Assembly: GCA_945906795.1 (NCBI GenBank)
Contig: CAMDRO010000001.1
Span: 82,591-146,590, forward strand
Reading direction: 5' to 3'
DNA: 64,000 bases
Origin: Spirosoma fluviale
GTDB taxonomy: Bacteria > Bacteroidota > Bacteroidia > Cytophagales > Spirosomataceae
Position 1 is the stretch's first letter, and each line of letters begins with the position of its first letter. Below the pieces are notes generated by a model. The model searched no databases, had not been told where the DNA came from, and saw only the letters and a list, made by a program, of their open reading frames with translations. The position numbers and the translations under genes are program-made. Positions 1 through 10,907 of the stretch are shown piece after piece.

Positions 1-1023
<1,023 letters not shown>

Positions 1024-1040
1024 ATTTTAAATTCAATTTA

Positions 1041-1080
1041 AGGCTCTGTTTAGTGTAATTACTAAATAGAGCCTTTTTTT
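1041..1080. terminator. Rho-independent terminator after katG (possibly bidirectional)
   Basis: AGGCTCTGTTTAGT-GTAATT-ACTAAATAGAGCCT followed by a T-run; overlaps the 3' end of the convergent gene. Confidence 0.85.
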
Positions 1081-1828
1081 ATTTTAATATTTTCAATATG
1101 TATTGATTTAGGTTGATCCTAAATAATATTAATTCTTTCAAACTTTGCCAGCACACCTGAAGTAATTTCATGTGCTGTATCGATACTTCTCCAGTTTCTC
1201 TTTCCTTGTGAATAACCGGAATATTAAATAATTTCTGATTCGTTTTTTTTGCTAAAACTGATAAAAATATATTGGGAGCAAAAGGAATAGGATTAGGTAA
1301 TACAGCTAGTAATTTTCTTAAAAAAGACGTCTTATATAACCTGAAGGGTATATTAGCATCGTTTATATAAGTACCATATATGAATAATAAAGAGAATTTC
1401 AATATTTTAGTAATGAGTAAGCGAAATGGGTCATCATGACGAATTTGCCTAAATCCTAAAATGAATTCTGATTGATCTTTTAAATCCCAAAAATGTTTGA
1501 AATCTTCAGGTATAAATTGGTCATCTGAATCTGTTTGAAAAATGAAATCTGGATTCATTTCAACCGCAAATTTGTACCCATTTACAACTGCATTGCCGTG
1601 GCCTCCATTAAGTTGGTGCTTAGCCATTAAAAAATTATTTTTCGACGCGATTTGATCTAATATCGCACCCGTATTATCTTTTGAACCATCATTAATGACC
1701 AATATTTTAAAATTTTCATTTTTTAAAACATTAGATATCCCCTGTGTCCATAATTCAATCACATTTTCAATACACCCTTCCTCATTATAGGCTGGAATTA
1801 CAAGAACTAGGCTTAATTTATTGAGCAT
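1079..1828 (-). CDS. Glycosyltransferase family 2 protein
   Basis: LVIPAYNEEGCIENVI, NDGSKDNT and QTDSDDQF motifs of GT2. Confidence 0.85.
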   Translation of the reverse strand: MLNKLSLVLVIPAYNEEGCIENVIELWTQGISNVLKNENFKILVINDGSKDNTGAILDQIASKNNFLMAKHQLNGGHGNAVVNGYKFAVEMNPDFIFQTDSDDQFIPEDFKHFWDLKDQSEFILGFRQIRHDDPFRLLITKILKFSLLFIYGTYINDANIPFRLYKTSFLRKLLAVLPNPIPFAPNIFLSVLAKKTNQKLFNIPVIHKERETGEVSIQHMKLLQVCWQSLKELILFRINLNQYILKILK

Positions 1829-2952
1829 TATATCCTGTTTTTAAATTTGCTTATTGGTTTCTCAATGTAGTACCAAGAAAAACTTGCTATACCTATAAGT
1901 ATTAAAAAATTTATTGAAAATTTAAGAATGATTAATTTGGAATTTAGTGAATTTATATAGCTGAAATTATTTGATAAGTAGCCCCAAATTGTATTTTCAT
2001 TTAGGTGATAGTAATTGAAAACTAAATTGTGGTACAAATAAATACCATAAGATATGGATCCCAAATACATAACGAAACTGTTTTCTAACAACTTACCTAA
2101 ATAATTATCTTTTTCCATTAATGCTGTCATAATTAAAAAATAGGCAAATATGGCTGATATAGATCTTTCAATAACACTGAACCATAAATTATCATAGGTG
2201 TATTTTGAAAAATGTGATAAAAGTATTGAAATAAATACAGTTGATATGGCGATTGTTAACAAATATTTCTTTTCAGCTAGGTTTAAAAAATAGGTATAAT
2301 CATAATGATAATAATAAGCTAATAAACCTCCAAGACCAAAACAATCAATGGCACTAATGGGATTCACATAGGAAAACATCCAGTATTTTTCTATGGTATC
2401 GTGAGGCAAAATAATATAAAATATCAATCGGGAGATTATGCCTAGGCCAATCATAATAACAAATAAACGTATATAGTTTTTCTTATTAAAAAATAATATG
2501 AAATAAGGGAAGATTAAATAATATTGCTCCTCAACTGCTAAGGACCACAAGTGATCCCAAGTTCCTAACCATTGCCCTTTTAACATAATATAAATATTTG
2601 GGCTATAGCTTAAAAGCCAAGGCCATAATTCTTTAAAATTTGATATGTTGAAAATAAAGCCAATGATTAATAATATAAAGTAAATAGGGAAAATACGTAA
2701 TGATCTTCGATAAATAAATCGAATAATTTTAGGCCATGCACTCGATTTAGTGCTTTCAATTTCGTCAGCATTCAAAAATAAAATTCTAGTGATTAAAAAG
2801 CCGCTCAACACAAAAAATATAACTACTCCAAGGTGACCTAAGGGGATAGGCAATATAGGCACCAACCAGTGGTCTAATAAGACTAAAAAAACGGCAATGA
2901 ACCGAATTCCATTTAGTTGTTTAAAATATACATCAGTCGATGATTTCGTCAT
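1828..2952 (-). CDS. Acyltransferase family 3 (OafA/YrhL-like) membrane protein
   Basis: LNGIRFIAVFLVLLDHW N-terminal motif, multiple TM segments, WSLAVEEQYYLIFP motif. Confidence 0.88.
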   Translation of the reverse strand: MTKSSTDVYFKQLNGIRFIAVFLVLLDHWLVPILPIPLGHLGVVIFFVLSGFLITRILFLNADEIESTKSSAWPKIIRFIYRRSLRIFPIYFILLIIGFIFNISNFKELWPWLLSYSPNIYIMLKGQWLGTWDHLWSLAVEEQYYLIFPYFILFFNKKNYIRLFVIMIGLGIISRLIFYIILPHDTIEKYWMFSYVNPISAIDCFGLGGLLAYYYHYDYTYFLNLAEKKYLLTIAISTVFISILLSHFSKYTYDNLWFSVIERSISAIFAYFLIMTALMEKDNYLGKLLENSFVMYLGSISYGIYLYHNLVFNYYHLNENTIWGYLSNNFSYINSLNSKLIILKFSINFLILIGIASFSWYYIEKPISKFKNRI

Positions 2953-4979
2953 TATTGGGCAAACAAAGTAAATTCTACTCTTCTATTTAATTTACGTCTA
3001 TTCTCGGTCATATTACTCATTAAGGGCTTTATACCTCCCCAACCTTTTGTCTGTATTCGATCTTTAGAGATCCCCTTCATAACTAAATAATCTCGCACAC
3101 TTTCCACTCGGTTTAATGACAGCTTTAAATTTTCATTCCAATCTCCTTGATTGTCCGTATGACCTTCTAATAAAATGCCATAATCAACATTTTCCTTCAA
3201 AATATTGACAATATTATTTAATTCATCATAAGTTTCTGGTAAAATTTCGAATTTACTTTGTTCAAAATTTATAATAGGTAAATTATATTGTTTGTCGAAT
3301 CGCAAAGGTAATAGATTAATATTTTTATTGATGGATTTGTAAAAAGCCTCCTTAGTAAAATTGTACCGATCAACTTTTGAAATAAATCCTTTTGATTTTA
3401 CTTCCATTGTGAATGGAAATTTAGTTGGCCACATAAATTCAAAATCACCATTGTAAGGATCAAATTCCAAATACAATGAATCTTTTGTAGACAGTGATTT
3501 AACTAGTATTTTACCATCAATAATCTCCTTGGTTTCTTCATTAATTATTTTTCCTGAAAACTGAATTAAAGTCAATGGTTTTATTTTAGGTGGAATTTTT
3601 ATACGATAAATATCCTCGGCGCCAATTGAATTTTCTACTGAACTGAAATAGGCATAATCTCCTTGAGCTGCAACTGAAAAATACCCATCCCACTGTGGAG
3701 TGTTTATGATGGCTCCCAGGTTTTCGGGTGTAGACCAATTTAACCAACTATCATCTAATCGTCGAGTTAAAAATATGTCATTACTACCATAGCCAACATG
3801 ACCGCTAGAAGAAAAGTACATGGTAACACCATCAGGAGCTATAAATGGGGTACTTTCCGACTCTCCTGTATTTACTTTATTACCTATATTTTTTGGTTCT
3901 GTCCATTTATCATCCGTTCGAAGAAAAGAAACATATATATCCTTTCCCCCATAAGAATCTTTCATTTCGGTCGTCATTAATAATACTTTTCCATTTGGCG
4001 CAAGCGTATATTCCGAAAACTCAGATTTATTTTTGAAATTCAAAATCTGAAGAGGCTTTGGAAAGCTAAAATCCCCAGTTCTTAGTAAATAAGAAACAGA
4101 AACCCCTTTCTCCATTTTACCATCTTTCCCATAAACATTGTTTAATAAAATGGTCTTCCCATTTAATGAAATCCCACAAACTGCATTATTTTCATCGTTG
4201 TTGATAGGTCGACTAAATAGCTCTGCCTTACTCCAAGAATTATCATCTTTTAATCTAGAAAACCAAATATCTTGATTTTTATCTTTGCCAAGATTGTCGG
4301 GATGTTTCCAACGCGTAAAATACAATCTTTTCCCATCTGGACTGACTACTGGGCAGATTTCATTATAAATTGAGTTTATTGTAGTCCCCATGTTTTCCTT
4401 AAAATAAATAGCATTAGGTTCTTCCTGTAATTTTATGCTTTCTTCTATTGGAACTTCAGATTCAGATATTGCTATGGCATCTATTTGTGAAAAACCAACA
4501 ACTCTATTGGAATTCAAACCTATTTTTATCGCTCTAACTTTAAATGAAGTTAGTTTGGATAAATTTACATACGTTATTTGACCGTTACTTTTTGCATAAC
4601 CATTCGAAAATTCTTTTAAAGTATATATTTTGTTGTTTTCATCTAATGCATCTATTTTTACTATACTTCCTGCGCCAAAGTTTTCAAAAATGGCTACTTG
4701 TTTGACATTTTGAATCGTATCAAAACCAACGATGATATATTCACCCGTAGGATTGTCAGGAGTTAACGATTGCCATGCACTAGGGCTGTTTGCAAACTTT
4801 GGGTATTTACTTGGCCTTCCAAGAGCATGAATGGCTCTATATTCATTTCCCAATAAAGGATCTGAATACTCACTTGAAACTGAAATTATTTTAGATGCCC
4901 ATAGAATTTTTTGAGCAGAATTTTTAAATGCTAAGAACAAGCAGAAAAATAATAAGAGTATTATTTTTATAAATTTCAT
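2952..4979 (-). CDS. OmpA-family protein with PD40/WD40-like propeller and N-terminal discoidin-like segment
   Basis: Signal peptide; repeated SPDGKRLYFTRW / APDGVTMYFSSSGHVGYGSNDIF PD40 repeats; C-terminal OmpA motif LLEGHTDNQGDWNENLKLSLNRVESVRDYL. Confidence 0.85.
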   Translation of the reverse strand: MKFIKIILLLFFCLFLAFKNSAQKILWASKIISVSSEYSDPLLGNEYRAIHALGRPSKYPKFANSPSAWQSLTPDNPTGEYIIVGFDTIQNVKQVAIFENFGAGSIVKIDALDENNKIYTLKEFSNGYAKSNGQITYVNLSKLTSFKVRAIKIGLNSNRVVGFSQIDAIAISESEVPIEESIKLQEEPNAIYFKENMGTTINSIYNEICPVVSPDGKRLYFTRWKHPDNLGKDKNQDIWFSRLKDDNSWSKAELFSRPINNDENNAVCGISLNGKTILLNNVYGKDGKMEKGVSVSYLLRTGDFSFPKPLQILNFKNKSEFSEYTLAPNGKVLLMTTEMKDSYGGKDIYVSFLRTDDKWTEPKNIGNKVNTGESESTPFIAPDGVTMYFSSSGHVGYGSNDIFLTRRLDDSWLNWSTPENLGAIINTPQWDGYFSVAAQGDYAYFSSVENSIGAEDIYRIKIPPKIKPLTLIQFSGKIINEETKEIIDGKILVKSLSTKDSLYLEFDPYNGDFEFMWPTKFPFTMEVKSKGFISKVDRYNFTKEAFYKSINKNINLLPLRFDKQYNLPIINFEQSKFEILPETYDELNNIVNILKENVDYGILLEGHTDNQGDWNENLKLSLNRVESVRDYLVMKGISKDRIQTKGWGGIKPLMSNMTENRRKLNRRVEFTLFAQ

Positions 4980-4986
4980 TTATAAC

Positions 4987-5649
4987 TTATTCTCCAAGTT
5001 TTAATAAATCGGAAATAGCAGATTTCGGGTTTTTAGACTTGAAAATAAAATTGCCGGCTACCAATACATTCGCTCCAGCAGTAATTAAATCTTTAGCATT
5101 TGCACTGGAAACTCCACCGTCAATTTCAATCTTAAGAGTCATATTTCCACATTGATTAGCTAATGCTTTGACATCTTTCGTTTTCTGAATACTATTGGGT
5201 ATAAATTCTTGCCCCCCAAAACCTGGATTGACTGACATAATTAATACTAAATCAACAAGTCCAATGATCTCATTTAATACCATGACGGGCGTTCCAGGAT
5301 TAATAGCTATACCCACTTGGCAACCTAATGATTTTATTTCTTGAATTGTTCTATGAATATGAGTACAAGCTTCATAATGAACAGTAATTAAATTGGCTCC
5401 TGCATTTTTAAATTGTGTTACATACCTTTCTGGTTTTTCGATCATCAAATGAACATCTAAAAACTTTTTAGATATTTTATTAATCGATTCTAACACAGGG
5501 AATCCGAAAGAAATGTTTGGCACAAACATACCGTCCATGATATCTATATGTATCCATTGTGCATCAGATTCATTTAACATAAGTATTTCAGAACCTAAAC
5601 TAGCGAAATCAGCAGATAATACAGATGGGGCAATGATCAACTTTTCCAT
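4987..5649 (-). CDS. rpe: Ribulose-phosphate 3-epimerase
   Basis: IAPSVLSADFASL, HIDIMDGMFVPNISFG, MSVNPGFGGQ, EIDGGV motifs. Confidence 0.96.
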   Translation of the reverse strand: MEKLIIAPSVLSADFASLGSEILMLNESDAQWIHIDIMDGMFVPNISFGFPVLESINKISKKFLDVHLMIEKPERYVTQFKNAGANLITVHYEACTHIHRTIQEIKSLGCQVGIAINPGTPVMVLNEIIGLVDLVLIMSVNPGFGGQEFIPNSIQKTKDVKALANQCGNMTLKIEIDGGVSSANAKDLITAGANVLVAGNFIFKSKNPKSAISDLLKLGE

Positions 5650-5728
5650 ATTACAAAGGTATGAAAATAATTTACTAAGGTATATTTCTATGGGTATTCC
5701 AATTAACTTTATAAAATAATTTTTTAAT

Positions 5729-7729
5729 ATGGATATTAGAAAACGAATGGATGAACTTATTAACCTAATTAATAAGTATAATGAAGCATATTATCAAAAT
5801 AACGAAAGCCTCATTTCTGATTTGGCCTTTGATCAACTTTTACAAGAATTGCAAAAACTGGAACTTGAAAATCCACTTTTTGCATTAAATGATAGTCCCA
5901 CTCAACTAGTAGGAGGTACCATAACTAAGCAATTTAAAAGTGTTAATCATCGTTTTCCTATGTTATCATTAGGAAATACGTATAATGAAAATGATTTAAA
6001 AGAATTTGATTCCCGAATTAAAAAAGCATTGGGCGACGAAAAGTATGAATATATCTGTGAATTAAAATTCGATGGAGTTGCATTATCATTTTGGTATCAA
6101 AATGGGAAATTAATTAAAGGTGTAACTCGTGGCGATGGAATTAGAGGAGATGATATTACTAATAATGTTAAAACGATCAAATCAATCCCTCAATTTACTC
6201 ATGACAATACTCTTCCCATTGAGTTTGAAATAAGAGGTGAGGGATTTATGCCCAATCATATTTTTGAACAAATTAATCATGAGCGATTACTAATAGGAGA
6301 GGCTTTACTAGCAAATCCGAGAAATTCAGCCTCAGGTACTTTTAAAATGCAGGATTCAGCTGTTGTAGCAAAGCGAAATTTAGATTGCTACATTTATGCC
6401 TACTTGGGATTTGATAATCCATTTCAAACGCATGAAGAAAGCTTAATCAAACTCTTTAATTTAGGTTTTCCGGTTAGTCAAACTTGGGAGAAATGTTCTT
6501 CTATCGAATCGGTTTTAGCCTACATTGAAAAATGGGCTTTAAAACGAAATGATTTACCACTTAACACGGATGGCATAGTTATTAAAATAAATGACTATGG
6601 CCAACAAGAAAGGCTTGGATTTACTGCAAAATCACCTAGATGGGCGATATCCTTTAAATACCCATCTGAAATTGCCAAAACAGAAATTTTGAGTATTAGC
6701 TATCAAGTTGGCAGAACTGGGAACATAACTCCTGTTGCAAATTTAGCTCCTGTTTATTTAGCCGGTACCATGATAAAACGAGCTTCGATTCATAATGCGA
6801 ATGAAATGACCCGTTTAGATTTACATGAAGGTGATATGGTATTTGTAGAAAAAGGGGGGGAGATTATTCCTAAGATTACTGGAGTAGATGTGTCAATCAG
6901 AAACCCGGAAAAACCTATTTATATATTTCCAACCCACTGTCCAGATTGCAATAGTGAATTAATTAGAGTCGAAGGGGAAGCAAATCATTATTGTTTAAAT
7001 GATCTTTTTTGCCCTACTCAAATAAAAGGAAAAATAGAACATTTTATTCAACGAAAAGCATTAAATATTGAAAATTTAGGTGTTGAAACGATTGATCTAC
7101 TCTATGAAAAATCAATTATTAAAGATGTTGGCGATTTATATAAATTAACTGCTCTCGATTTTGTGGAACTAGATGGATTTCAATCCAAATCCATTCAGAA
7201 TATATTAAGCTCTGTCGAAAAATCTAAATCAGTTCCCTTCAGAAAGGTATTGTTTGGCCTTGGAATTAGGCATGTAGGAGCGACCATTGCAGAAAAATTA
7301 GTCATCGAGTTTAAATCGATACATCATTTAATGAAAGCAAATTATGAAGAATTAATAGCTGTACCCGAAATAGGGGATCGAATTGCACTTAGTATCATCT
7401 CATTTTTTAGCAAACCCGATAATATTAATTTAATTGATCGTTTAGAACAATGTAATGTGCAGTTGAGCGAAGAAATTTTAGAACTAGAACGAGAAAGTAT
7501 AAGTTTAGAAGGTAAAAGTTTCGTAATTTCAGGTGTTTTTCAGAATTTTGACCGAGATGGATTAAGGGATAAGATTGTTTGGAATGGAGGAAAAGTAGTA
7601 TCTAGTATTTCATCAAAATTAGATTATTTAATTGCCGGTGATAATATGGGACCATCTAAATTAGAAAAGGCAAATCAATTAGCTATTAAAATTATAACGG
7701 AAGAAGAGTTTTTAAACCTTCTAAAATAA
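5729..7729 (+). CDS. ligA: NAD-dependent DNA ligase LigA
   Basis: CELKFDGVALSFWY adenylation motif, Cys4 zinc site, HhH and C-terminal BRCT. Confidence 0.98.
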   Translation: MDIRKRMDELINLINKYNEAYYQNNESLISDLAFDQLLQELQKLELENPLFALNDSPTQLVGGTITKQFKSVNHRFPMLSLGNTYNENDLKEFDSRIKKALGDEKYEYICELKFDGVALSFWYQNGKLIKGVTRGDGIRGDDITNNVKTIKSIPQFTHDNTLPIEFEIRGEGFMPNHIFEQINHERLLIGEALLANPRNSASGTFKMQDSAVVAKRNLDCYIYAYLGFDNPFQTHEESLIKLFNLGFPVSQTWEKCSSIESVLAYIEKWALKRNDLPLNTDGIVIKINDYGQQERLGFTAKSPRWAISFKYPSEIAKTEILSISYQVGRTGNITPVANLAPVYLAGTMIKRASIHNANEMTRLDLHEGDMVFVEKGGEIIPKITGVDVSIRNPEKPIYIFPTHCPDCNSELIRVEGEANHYCLNDLFCPTQIKGKIEHFIQRKALNIENLGVETIDLLYEKSIIKDVGDLYKLTALDFVELDGFQSKSIQNILSSVEKSKSVPFRKVLFGLGIRHVGATIAEKLVIEFKSIHHLMKANYEELIAVPEIGDRIALSIISFFSKPDNINLIDRLEQCNVQLSEEILELERESISLEGKSFVISGVFQNFDRDGLRDKIVWNGGKVVSSISSKLDYLIAGDNMGPSKLEKANQLAIKIITEEEFLNLLK

Positions 7730-7730
7730 T

Positions 7731-8627
7731 ATGCAAGTAAATAAATTACCCAAATTTCATGGAGTGGCTCCTGCTTTGGTAACACCCATGCTCCAGGAAA
7801 GAAGTATTGATTGGACTGCGCTAAGCGCCTTAATAAATCATGTTAGCGAAGGTGGTGTTGATTATTTAGTCGTTCAAGGCACTACAGGTGAATCTGCCAC
7901 CACCACTTCCGATGAGAAGAAAAAAATTATTGAGACCATAAAAGAATCAAATGCAAACCATTTGCCAATAGTTTATGGAATCGGTGGAAATGACACCGAG
8001 TCTTTAATAACACAAATAAATAATACATCTTTTAAAGGAATTGACGCAATATTATCAGTTTCTCCCTATTATAACAAACCAAGTTCTAGGGGAGTTATTG
8101 AGCATTTTAACGCGATTGCCGATGCTTGCCCTGTCCCAGTAATTTTATATAACATACCGGGTAGAACAGGGATCAATTTATCTCCAGAAACGGTATTACA
8201 ATTAGCTGAACATCCTAATATTATAGGTATTAAGGAGGCTTCTTGTATTATTGAACAGTGTATTGAAATTGCATTTAATAAACCTAAGGATTTTTTATTA
8301 ATATCTGGAGATGACGTTCAAGCCGTACCCATTATTTCTATTGGTGGAGTAGGGGTAATGTCAGTGATTGCTAATGCATTGCCAAATAAATTTTCAGAAA
8401 TGATTCATGCTGCTTTAAAAGGAGATTTTGTATCAGCTCAAAAAATATTGGGTCATTTTTTAGCCATTGATTCTTATCTATATGAAGAAGGCAATCCCGT
8501 AGGCGTAAAGCTCATATTAGAACATTTAGGTTTAATGGAATCCCAAGTTAGAAGGCCACTGGCAAGTGGTTCTGATGAATTAAGAATTAAGTTGGTCAAT
8601 CGTTGTAAACAAGAAAAATTAATTTAA
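7731..8627 (+). CDS. dapA: 4-hydroxy-tetrahydrodipicolinate synthase
   Basis: GTTGESATTTSDEK, SPYYNKPSSRG, YNIPGRTG, GIKEAS motifs. Confidence 0.96.
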   Translation: MQVNKLPKFHGVAPALVTPMLQERSIDWTALSALINHVSEGGVDYLVVQGTTGESATTTSDEKKKIIETIKESNANHLPIVYGIGGNDTESLITQINNTSFKGIDAILSVSPYYNKPSSRGVIEHFNAIADACPVPVILYNIPGRTGINLSPETVLQLAEHPNIIGIKEASCIIEQCIEIAFNKPKDFLLISGDDVQAVPIISIGGVGVMSVIANALPNKFSEMIHAALKGDFVSAQKILGHFLAIDSYLYEEGNPVGVKLILEHLGLMESQVRRPLASGSDELRIKLVNRCKQEKLI

Positions 8628-8629
8628 AT

Positions 8630-8932
8630 ATGTTTGTTCACGTAGTAAATTTTTGGATGAAAAAGTCATTAAATACGGATGAAATCAACTTTTTCGAAAA
8701 AGAGGTTCAATTATTATCTAAAATTAAAACCATTGTACATTTTAATGTCGGTGTACCTGCACGTACGGATCGTCCGGTTATAGATCGATCATATAGTTAT
8801 TGTTTATTAACTACCTTTAATGATGAGGCTGGACATGATTTTTATCAAGTAGCGCCGGAACATTTAGAATTCATAAAAAATTGTGCACATCTTTGGGAAA
8901 AAGTAATTATTTATGATTCAGAAACCATTTAA
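8630..8932 (+). CDS. Dabb family (stress-responsive alpha-beta barrel) protein
   Basis: About 100 aa, MFVHVVNFWMKKSL and conserved SYCLLTTFNDEAGHDFYQVAPEHLEF. Confidence 0.8.
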   Translation: MFVHVVNFWMKKSLNTDEINFFEKEVQLLSKIKTIVHFNVGVPARTDRPVIDRSYSYCLLTTFNDEAGHDFYQVAPEHLEFIKNCAHLWEKVIIYDSETI

Positions 8933-9374
8933 TTTTTTACAACTCTCGGCAGTAATTGTAATCATTGGCTTAGGCTTTTCTTGTAAGAATCAATTAAAAC
9001 AAACTACGTATTATAGCCCAAATTTTAAAGATGGGTCAACTGAAAGGCATGATGGCTTAGGTTTTGAAATCCCTCGAAAATATGAAATAGATGTAGTCTA
9101 TTTTAATGAATCTCCCAAACAGAAATTTGAGATAATCGAACCGCTAAGTCTAACTCAAGAAATTCCACTTGAAGAAAAGCAAACGCAAAATGGTAAAATG
9201 CTTTATCGAGGAAATCATCAAACTGAGAAACAAAATCTCTTGAATAAAATGATTGAATCTGCATTAGCCCTTGGTGCAAGTGCATTAATTGATGTTAAAT
9301 ATCAAGTTTTTAGTACAAGTACAACGACTGGGTATACATTTACTGGTAAAGCGGTTCGTTACGTGTTGAAATAA
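8913..9374 (+). CDS. Hypothetical lipoprotein (YbjQ/heavy-metal-binding-like C-terminus)
   Basis: Lipobox-like ...GLGFSCKN; C-terminal ALALGASALIDVKYQ. Confidence 0.55.
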   Translation: MIQKPFNFLQLSAVIVIIGLGFSCKNQLKQTTYYSPNFKDGSTERHDGLGFEIPRKYEIDVVYFNESPKQKFEIIEPLSLTQEIPLEEKQTQNGKMLYRGNHQTEKQNLLNKMIESALALGASALIDVKYQVFSTSTTTGYTFTGKAVRYVLK

Positions 9375-10770
9375 GATGTAAAACTTCCACATTAGAAATA
9401 AGAACTTGTCCTCTTGATTTCAAAAAATCAATTTCAATATTTTTTACTTTTTTCTGCTTAAATGTAACGATGCGTTTATTGCCTATTGTCTGGCAAAATA
9501 TTTCCTCTTTAGCTCCATTTTCATCTGTCAGTGTCACTTTAAATTGAATAATTCTTTGTCCCATAAATATCGGCTCCTGTACTAATAAGGCATTAATCAT
9601 TTTTGGAGTCTGTAATTTAATTGAAATTTTAGGAGCTTGATCTTCAATATTTGCGGCCCAAAAAGTTTTACTATTTTTATCAATTAGCCCAGAATTAGGT
9701 TTTCCTGAATGATTAGACGACGTATTAATGTGGTCCTTAGTAGTCAATAAATTGACGAGTCCCTTATCTCTTAATTGTTTAAAACCTATCATAGATGTTG
9801 AATCATTAGGATGAATTAGCCCTCTTCTGTCAACAGGTATATTGAGTAATAAATTTGAATTTTTACCTACAGAAGCCACATAAATTTTCATTAATGAATC
9901 AGGCGACTTTACTTTTAAATCCTGGTCAGCATGATAATACCAACCAGGTCTAATGGATACATCCACTTCAGGTGAAACCCAATGACTTCCATCTTGTTGC
10001 CCATTTCGATATAAATTAAATTTCGGAAATCCTGGATAAATCTCGTCCCGGTTAATTGGGCTCCATGTCTTGTCATAAGCAAAACCTCGCTCATTCCCCA
10101 CCCACCTTATATCAGGGCCTGAATCAGAAAATTGTATGGCATTAGGCTGATATTTTAAGACGGTATTATGGAACAAAGGCCAATCATAAATTTGTTTTTT
10201 CCCGTTTGGCCCTTCACCATTAGCTCCATCATACCAAAATTCAAAGATGGGTCCATAATTGGTTAATAATTCTTTCTGCATTTCTGCATAGATCAAATTG
10301 TATTTATCTGTTCCATAATCCGGATGATTTCTGTCCCAGGGAGATAAATAAATCCCTAATTTAATTCCATATTTTTTACATGCCTCCGATAATTCTTTAA
10401 CAACATCTCCCTTGCCATTTTTCCAGTTTGATTTTGCTACTGTGTGTGCTGTAAATTTTGATGGGTATAAAGCAAACCCATCATGATGCTTAACAGTTAA
10501 AATTAAACCCTTCATACCCGCATTTTTTGCAATTCTAGCCCATTGATTGCAATCTAAATTTGTCGGATTAAAGTTTACTGGATTTTCTTGTCCTTCACCC
10601 CATTCTAAATTTGTAAACGTATTCATGTTGAAATGAATAAAGCCGTAATATTCTAATGCTTGCCAATCCACTTGTTTTTTACTCGGTATAGGGTTAATTA
10701 CAGGAATATTTTGAGCAGAAGCTAGCCAATGCATATATAACAAAGATGAAATAAAGATTAGTTTTTTCAT
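9340..10770 (-). CDS. Alpha-L-fucosidase (GH29), secreted
   Basis: Signal peptide; FGFIHFNMNTF, LTVKHHDGFALYPS, GPIFEFWYDGANGEGP, NLLLNIPVDRRG motifs. Confidence 0.92.
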   Translation of the reverse strand: MKKLIFISSLLYMHWLASAQNIPVINPIPSKKQVDWQALEYYGFIHFNMNTFTNLEWGEGQENPVNFNPTNLDCNQWARIAKNAGMKGLILTVKHHDGFALYPSKFTAHTVAKSNWKNGKGDVVKELSEACKKYGIKLGIYLSPWDRNHPDYGTDKYNLIYAEMQKELLTNYGPIFEFWYDGANGEGPNGKKQIYDWPLFHNTVLKYQPNAIQFSDSGPDIRWVGNERGFAYDKTWSPINRDEIYPGFPKFNLYRNGQQDGSHWVSPEVDVSIRPGWYYHADQDLKVKSPDSLMKIYVASVGKNSNLLLNIPVDRRGLIHPNDSTSMIGFKQLRDKGLVNLLTTKDHINTSSNHSGKPNSGLIDKNSKTFWAANIEDQAPKISIKLQTPKMINALLVQEPIFMGQRIIQFKVTLTDENGAKEEIFCQTIGNKRIVTFKQKKVKNIEIDFLKSRGQVLISNVEVLHLISTRNEPLYQ

Positions 10771-10867
10771 TTGGAAAAGGTAAGAATTAAATTGATTAAG
10801 GATGTTTTTACATTTATTCTATAAAATAAACCGTGTGCAAATTTAAAATTAAAAAAAAGAAGGTATA

Positions 10868-10890
10868 TTGAAAGAATTTTATCCTTTCAA
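10868..10890. promoter_or_regulatory. Inverted repeat upstream of fucP (candidate operator or 5' hairpin)
   Basis: TTGAAAG-N9-CTTTCAA, perfect 7-bp arms, ending about 17 nt before the ATG. Confidence 0.4.
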
Positions 10891-10907
10891 ATAATAAAAA
10901 CAATCCT

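Noticed and set aside
5654-5661. TACCTTTG (minus strand) as the rpe promoter
   Set aside because: It would place the TSS at or inside the start codon and there is no -33 TTG at the right spacing.
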